From contig CAYGSD010000001.1 in assembly GCA_964352625.1 (NCBI GenBank), forward strand, positions 62,001-126,000: DNA of 64,000 nt, written 5' to 3'. How positions within the stretch are numbered: position 1 is the stretch's first letter; every line of letters starts with the position of its first letter. Under the pieces are notes generated by a model. The model was not told where the DNA came from. It ran no database searches and worked only from the letters and a program-made list of their open reading frames with translations. Source of the DNA: JAAEPI01 sp964352625. Lineage in GTDB: Bacteria; Bacteroidota; Bacteroidia; Cytophagales; Cyclobacteriaceae. Of this stretch, positions 60,245-64,000 are shown in pieces. The translations under genes were made by a program, and so were the position numbers.

Positions 60245-60858
60245 AATTTATTCTCCCAGTTGGCATTTTTCTAATCATTGTTGGGATGGGTTGTGGGAAG
60301 GTGACCGACCATCATAGGCTTCCTATTCTGGGAAATACGATTTATGAAGAGAGCGACACCATTTATCACACGATTGGAAACTTCGCTCTGCTGAATCAGG
60401 ATTCTGTATTGGTCACTCCCGCTTCCTATTCGGGACAAATAACGATTTCAGATTTCTTCTTCACAACATGTCCCACCATTTGTCCAAAGATGAAGGCACA
60501 GATGCTGCGAGTGTACGAAACGATCAAAGATGACAAGGATGTTACATTGGTCTCCTACACGATTGACCCTGCATACGACTCAGTAGCCGTTCTAAATAAG
60601 TTTGCTCAAAACCTTGGTGTGAAATCCAGCCACTGGCAATTCCTGACAGGTGAAAAAGATAGCATCTATGCGCTTGCGGAGACTTATCTAGTCATGGCGG
60701 ATGAAGATCCTGACGCGCCGGGAGGATTTGTCCATAGCGGCGCGTTCCTGCTAGTAGATAAAGAAAGACGAGTCCGGGGATTTTATGACGGCACCATGCC
60801 CGATCAGGTCGACCTTTTAATAAATGATATAGATTTACTGAGAAAAGAATATGAATAA
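60241..60858 (+). CDS. SCO1/SenC-family copper chaperone, lipoprotein
   Basis: A 205-residue protein with a lipoprotein-type signal (VGMGC, Cys18). The thioredoxin fold carries FFTTCPTICPKM with Cys77 and Cys81, and the copper-binding His lies in GGFVHSGAFLLVDKERRVRGFYDG. SCO proteins deliver copper to the CuA site of cytochrome oxidase. It is coupled to hemJ (ATGA) and overlaps the cytochrome c gene by 8 bases. Confidence 0.95.
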   Translation: MKFILPVGIFLIIVGMGCGKVTDHHRLPILGNTIYEESDTIYHTIGNFALLNQDSVLVTPASYSGQITISDFFFTTCPTICPKMKAQMLRVYETIKDDKDVTLVSYTIDPAYDSVAVLNKFAQNLGVKSSHWQFLTGEKDSIYALAETYLVMADEDPDAPGGFVHSGAFLLVDKERRVRGFYDGTMPDQVDLLINDIDLLRKEYE

Positions 60859-61309
60859 ACTAGCCATACTCCTAACCGTCTTTGTCCTTGCCGCATGCGG
60901 GGGCAAGACAGAAAAATCTGCCGAAGAATCGACACAAAACGTAGAAATGGATCGCAAGGACAAACTGCGATTGAAACAATATGTCGTAAAAGGCGGAGAA
61001 CTTTACAACACGTATTGCTCAGCTTGTCACCAGGCCACAGGCGAAGGTCTTGCGTCGCTTTATCCACCTCTAAAGCAATCCGATTTTCTACTTGAAGACT
61101 TAGCAAGAGCAGCCTGCATTATCAAGAATGGTCAAACCGGGAGCATTACCGTGAATGGAGAAACCTACAACTCCATGATGCCGGGCTTGGGTCAATTGAC
61201 CGATCTGGAAATAGCTGAAATCGTGACTTACATCTCCAATTCCTGGGGCAATGAGAAAGGCCTCAGCGGCGTGAAAGAGGTTACCGCATGGTTAGAAAAG
61301 TGTGAATAA
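60851..61309 (+). CDS. Cytochrome c (single heme), lipoprotein
   Basis: A 152-residue lipoprotein (FVLAAC, Cys16). Heme motif CSACH at 56-60 in NTYCSACHQATGEG, and the distal Met in SMMPGLGQL. It is a small c-type cytochrome that probably carries electrons to an oxidase. It overlaps the SCO gene by 8 bases and is followed by a terminator. Confidence 0.95.
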   Translation: MNKLAILLTVFVLAACGGKTEKSAEESTQNVEMDRKDKLRLKQYVVKGGELYNTYCSACHQATGEGLASLYPPLKQSDFLLEDLARAACIIKNGQTGSITVNGETYNSMMPGLGQLTDLEIAEIVTYISNSWGNEKGLSGVKEVTAWLEKCE

Positions 61310-61315
61310 TTTTTG

Positions 61316-61345
61316 AGGCTCTGACTTATCAGAGCCTTTATTTTA
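61316..61345 (+). terminator. Terminator after the cytochrome c gene
   Basis: AGGCTCTGA (61316-61324) pairs perfectly with TCAGAGCCT (61329-61337), loop CTTA, followed by a T-rich tail. Confidence 0.9.
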
Positions 61346-61353
61346 TTTTAATG

Positions 61354-61368
61354 GTTTATATGATAAAC
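61354..61368. promoter_or_regulatory. Palindrome upstream of the membrane protein/winged-helix pair
   Basis: GTTTATATGATAAAC: GTTTAT and ATAAAC form a perfect inverted repeat around ATG, 45 bases before the first start codon. Related TAGTTTA half-sites occur upstream of the next gene (62284-62290 and 62301-62307). A site for the winged-helix protein encoded downstream is likely. Confidence 0.45.
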
Positions 61369-61412
61369 TATTTTATATTTACATCGTTAGAGGAAAGAAA
61401 AACAAAATTATC

Positions 61413-61988
61413 ATGAGCGAAAAAGAACTTACAAAAGAACAAAGTCTGCAACTGATCACAGATATGATCGGACAGGCCAAAAGGAACTTCGCCAAGGGTG
61501 GCAGTTTCTATTTTTTACTTTGGGGCTGGGTAGTGATGCTCGCTAACCTTGGGCACTACATCCTCGCCTCCTACACGAACTTCGAGCAACCATACATTGT
61601 ATGGCTGGCCACCATTCCCGCAGGAATCATTTCGGGCATTTACGGTGGAAGACAAGGAAGAAATGCCAAAGTAAAAAGTCATTTGGATAAAATGTATGGC
61701 TATATCTGGCTATCCGTTTTCATTTCTGTATTGATTATCCTTTTCTTCATGGGCGATGTGAATTACAATGTAAATGCCATTATTCTAGTTTTTGCGGGTC
61801 TGGGAACCCTATTATCAGGTCTAATGCTAAGATTTAGGCCATTGGTGCTAGGAGGCCTTGCCCTATGGATTTCCAGTATTGTTGCGTTCAACATGCCTGT
61901 GAATGATCAGTATTTAATCGGAGCGATCGGAATTATTGCCGGCTATTTGATTCCGGGTTACTTACTTAAAAAAGCAGAAAATGCCTGA
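61413..61988 (+). CDS. Membrane protein of unknown function paired with a winged-helix regulator
   Basis: A 191-residue protein with a polar N terminus (SEKELTKEQSLQLITDMIGQAKRNFAKGG) and five to six membrane segments (FYFLLWGWVVMLANLGHYIL, IVWLATIPAGIISGIYGG, YGYIWLSVFISVLIILFFMG, IILVFAGLGTLLSGLML, ALWISSIVAFNM, LIGAIGIIAGYLIPGYL). This kind of protein is often encoded with a small MarR-like regulator in Bacteroidota; function is unknown. It overlaps the regulator gene by 8 bases. Confidence 0.82.
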   Translation: MSEKELTKEQSLQLITDMIGQAKRNFAKGGSFYFLLWGWVVMLANLGHYILASYTNFEQPYIVWLATIPAGIISGIYGGRQGRNAKVKSHLDKMYGYIWLSVFISVLIILFFMGDVNYNVNAIILVFAGLGTLLSGLMLRFRPLVLGGLALWISSIVAFNMPVNDQYLIGAIGIIAGYLIPGYLLKKAENA

Positions 61989-62268
61989 TTTCAAGCAATT
62001 AGATCCATTACTTCATTCGCAGCTTAGACTGGCAGTAATGTCACTACTGATTGGAGTAGACTCTGCCGAGTTTGTCTTCATCAAAGAAGAGACTGGATCG
62101 ACAGCCGGAAATCTAAGCGTACAGTTGGACAAACTTTCGACCGCAGGTTACATTAGCGTGACCAAAACCTTTAGAGGAAAGAAGCCGCTAACCACATGCA
62201 GCATAACGAAAGTCGGCGTGAGAGCATTTGAAGAATACGTGAATGCACTCAAGGGATACATAGAATAA
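61981..62268 (+). CDS. Small winged-helix (MarR/ArsR-like) DNA-binding protein
   Basis: A 95-residue protein made of one winged helix: HSQLRLAVMSLLIGVDSAEFVFIKEETGSTAGNLSVQLDKLSTAGYISVTKTFRGKKPLTTCSITKVGVRAFEEYV. It matches the transcriptional regulators of the wHTH_27 type. It overlaps the membrane-protein gene, so the pair is coexpressed. Palindromic sequence upstream of the pair (61354-61368) may be its target. Confidence 0.88.
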   Translation: MPDFKQLDPLLHSQLRLAVMSLLIGVDSAEFVFIKEETGSTAGNLSVQLDKLSTAGYISVTKTFRGKKPLTTCSITKVGVRAFEEYVNALKGYIE

Positions 62269-62310
62269 TTTTATTTGAACATATAGTTTACAATTTAAAG
62301 TAGTTTAACA

Positions 62311-62844
62311 ATGAAAAATATAATAACAATTATTGGCGTGCTGATTGGCACCCTCATCGTTGGGCAGGGAGTTGCTCAAACGACAGAAGAAGTTTGCAAA
62401 GAAAAAATCAAGGCCCTAAGCTTTATGCAAGGAGAATGGTCCGGCGGTGGCTGGATGATGACACAGGAAACTGGTCGAGTGGAATTCACCCAAAAGGAGA
62501 AGATCACATTTGCGCTAAATGGATCCCTTTTGCAGATTGCCGGTCAAGGCTGGAATCCCGAAGGAAAGATGATTCATAATGCCATGGCGATAGTTTCATT
62601 TGATCCAACTGCCAATGAGTACGCCATGCATTCCTTTCTAGAAAATGGGCGGCAAACCAAGGCGGATTTCAAGCTTATGGAAAATGGTGACATCAAGTGG
62701 TCGTTCAGCCCATACCCAGATCAAGCAGCGGTCATCGAATACCTTATCACCATAGCTGACGATACCTGGACTGAGAAAGGACGCTACTCCCCTGACGGTC
62801 AGCAGTGGTTTCCATTTATAGAATTCACCCTCACGAAAGATTGA
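62311..62844 (+). CDS. DUF6265-like exported protein
   Basis: A 177-residue protein with signal peptide (TIIGVLIGTLIVGQGVAQ). The mature domain shows KALSFMQGEWSGGGWMMTQETGRVEFTQKEKITFALNGSLLQIAGQGW and MAIVSFDPTANEYAMHSFLENGRQ, a lipocalin-like beta barrel seen in DUF1579/DUF6265-type proteins. Function is unknown. It lies 42 bases after the winged-helix gene, in a region with TAGTTTA half-sites, so it may belong to the same regulon. Confidence 0.78.
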   Translation: MKNIITIIGVLIGTLIVGQGVAQTTEEVCKEKIKALSFMQGEWSGGGWMMTQETGRVEFTQKEKITFALNGSLLQIAGQGWNPEGKMIHNAMAIVSFDPTANEYAMHSFLENGRQTKADFKLMENGDIKWSFSPYPDQAAVIEYLITIADDTWTEKGRYSPDGQQWFPFIEFTLTKD

Positions 62845-62850
62845 TGCGTG

Positions 62851-62903
62851 CGGTGGTTGGTTTTTATTTGATTCACTAACTTTTCAAGCAAAACCAACCA
62901 CCG
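62851..62903. repeat. Perfect 14-bp inverted repeat upstream of the DUF1801 gene
   Basis: CGGTGGTTGGTTTT (62851-62864) is exactly complementary to AAAACCAACCACCG (62890-62903) across a 25-base loop. It starts six bases after the stop of the previous gene and ends eight bases before the next ATG. It lacks a proper T tail (TTACTTTC) but could end transcription or form a leader hairpin. Confidence 0.65.
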
Positions 62904-62911
62904 TTACTTTC

Positions 62912-63349
62912 ATGGCTGAACTCAAAACCAAACCCAACGACGCGAGTGTTATCGATTTTTTGGACACAATCGAGGACGAAACGAAGCGTGACGACTCCTA
63001 CGAAATCATGAATATGATGCAGGAAGTCACTGGCGATCAACCAAAAATGTGGGGAGGAGCTATCATCGGATATGGAACGTACCATTACAAGTATGCTTCC
63101 GGCCGTGAGGGAGATTGGATGAAAATTGGTTTTTCACCTAGGAAGCAAAACATCAGCATCTACCTGATGGCGGGTGTAGAACAACATCCCGAATTGTTAG
63201 AAAAAGTGGGCAAATACAAAAACGGAAAATCCTGTTTTTATATCAAGAAGCTGGATGACGTGGACAGAAACATACTTCGACAACTAATGGTGGCTTCACT
63301 AAAACGAATCGAGGAGATTTATGGGCCAAATGGCAATGGACACTGCTAG
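62912..63349 (+). CDS. DUF1801-domain protein
   Basis: A 145-residue cytosolic protein of the YdhG-like DUF1801 fold: VIDFLDTIEDETKRDDSYEIMNMMQEVTGDQPKMWGGAIIGYGTYHYKYASGREGDWMKIGFSPRKQNISIYLM and GKYKNGKSCFYIKKLDDVDRNILRQLM. The domain occurs in small proteins of unknown function, some iron-related. Its TAG stop lies within the same CTAG as the stop of the convergent channel gene. Confidence 0.93.
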   Translation: MAELKTKPNDASVIDFLDTIEDETKRDDSYEIMNMMQEVTGDQPKMWGGAIIGYGTYHYKYASGREGDWMKIGFSPRKQNISIYLMAGVEQHPELLEKVGKYKNGKSCFYIKKLDDVDRNILRQLMVASLKRIEEIYGPNGNGHC

Positions 63350-64000
63350 CTCTGGTCTTTTTCTACCAGCACTCTGGTCTGCGGTAAACTTTCCGGATAC
63401 TCTTCCTGCAAGAAGGTGATTAACCCTTCCCGCACATTACACTTCAGATCCCACGACTGAGAGGCATTCTTGGAGGACATGGTAGCCCGAACGGTGATGG
63501 TCGTTTCGGTAGTGTCCACGACCTGAAGTCCCGCCACATTTCCATCCCACAACTCATCTTCCTTCAAAATTTCATTGAGCTTTTCTCTAATTTTAGCAAT
63601 AGGAGCTCGGTGATCCAGCTGCAATTTTACCGAGCCAATAATTTCTGCCTTGGCTCGCGTCCAGTTTTGAAAAGGCTGTTCCACGAAATAAGTAATCGGC
63701 AACACCAGCCTTCTCCAATCCCAAATTCTTACAACAACATACGTGAGGTTTATTTCCTCAATCCAGCCCCACTCGCCTTCTACCACCACAGCATCATCAA
63801 TCCTAATCGGCTGGGTAAACGCAATCTGAACCCCAGCCAGCAAATTGGCAATGGACTTTTGCGCAGCAAAACCAACAATCACTGAGACGATTCCTGCGGA
63901 GGTAAGCAATCCTGCCCCGTATTTTCTCCCCTCTTCAAAACTCAAAAGAATCACGGCGAGAGCTACGGTCACGATGAGGCCATTGATCCCTCGTTTGATA
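63346..64000 (-). CDS. MscS-family mechanosensitive channel, 5' end beyond the window
   Basis: The frame stays open to the window edge, so only the C-terminal 218 residues or so are visible. They include the pore helix region GLLTSAGIVSVIVGFAAQKSIANLLAGVQIAFTQPIRIDDAVVV, the following beta domain (GEWGWIEEINLTYVVVRIWDWRRLVLPITYFVEQPFQNW) and the alpha/beta vestibule (LDHRAPIAKIREKLNEILKE). These are characteristic of MscS channels that open under membrane tension. The N-terminal membrane helices are outside the window. Confidence 0.92.
   Translation of the reverse strand, partial: IKRGINGLIVTVALAVILLSFEEGRKYGAGLLTSAGIVSVIVGFAAQKSIANLLAGVQIAFTQPIRIDDAVVVEGEWGWIEEINLTYVVVRIWDWRRLVLPITYFVEQPFQNWTRAKAEIIGSVKLQLDHRAPIAKIREKLNEILKEDELWDGNVAGLQVVDTTETTITVRATMSSKNASQSWDLKCNVREGLITFLQEEYPESLPQTRVLVEKDQS

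Noticed and set aside
1..64000. CRISPR arrays, insertion sequences, integrases or phage genes
   Set aside because: No regularly spaced repeats, transposase or integrase motifs were found on either strand.

Overview
The window reads as chromosome of a marine Bacteroidota, most likely a member of the Cytophagia. The evidence is a SusC/SusD pair, a type IX secretion sorting domain, lipoprotein-rich secreted enzymes, a SufBCDSE cluster of the Bacteroidota type, bacilliredoxin, and promoters of the form TTG-N19/20-TAnnTTTG instead of -35/-10 boxes. Coding density is high. No gap of more than 300 bases lacks a gene, and I see no IS element, phage or CRISPR array.

Layout: (1) 1-6 kb, housekeeping: an OmpA/TPR protein cut by the window edge, pdhB, two orphan genes and ffh. 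(2) 6-11.9 kb, minus strand: a sucrose/fructan set (sodium symporter, galE, GH32 lipoprotein, fructokinase, HAD phosphatase). (3) 12-37.3 kb: a complete alginate utilisation locus. Minus-strand genes encode susC, susD, two glycan-binding-type surface lipoproteins, two single-domain PL7 proteins, PL6, PL17, kdgF, an MFS transporter and a DEH reductase (SDR). A plus-strand gene encodes a two-catalytic-domain PL7 enzyme with a T9SS tail. A second minus-strand cluster holds a Nudix-type regulator, two KDG-kinase paralogues, a PPi-type phosphofructokinase and KDPG aldolase. A GntR/FadR regulator closes the locus. (4) 37.4-50 kb: tRNA-Glu, an M16 peptidase, gapA, a MORN-like repeat protein, purC, a STAS protein, RNase Z, a queuosine precursor transporter, a SulP transporter. 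(5) 50-57 kb: a probable small structured RNA divergent from an Lrp-type regulator, then the suf operon, interrupted by a four-helix-bundle (S23) gene. (6) 57-64 kb: a TPR protein, a Crp/Fnr regulator divergent from hemJ-sco-cytochrome c, a membrane protein/winged-helix pair, small domain-of-unknown-function genes, and a partial MscS channel.

How the alginate locus probably works (inference from known families): alginate is cut outside the cell by the T9SS lyase and surface lyases, bound by SusD and the PKD lipoproteins, and imported by SusC. PL6 and PL17 lipoproteins reduce oligomers to unsaturated monomer. KdgF opens it to DEH, the MFS protein imports the monomer, the SDR makes KDG, and the kinase and aldolase yield pyruvate and glyceraldehyde-3-phosphate. 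The PPi-dependent phosphofructokinase could supply the gluconeogenic step that fructose bisphosphatase supplies in other alginate loci.

The most interesting signals are: a 19-bp palindrome at three promoters of the alginate locus together with a Nudix regulator whose catalytic box is destroyed; a PL7 protein with altered residues in all three signature motifs; the unannotated small RNA near 50.1 kb; and a repeated jellyroll-like module in the two surface lipoproteins.
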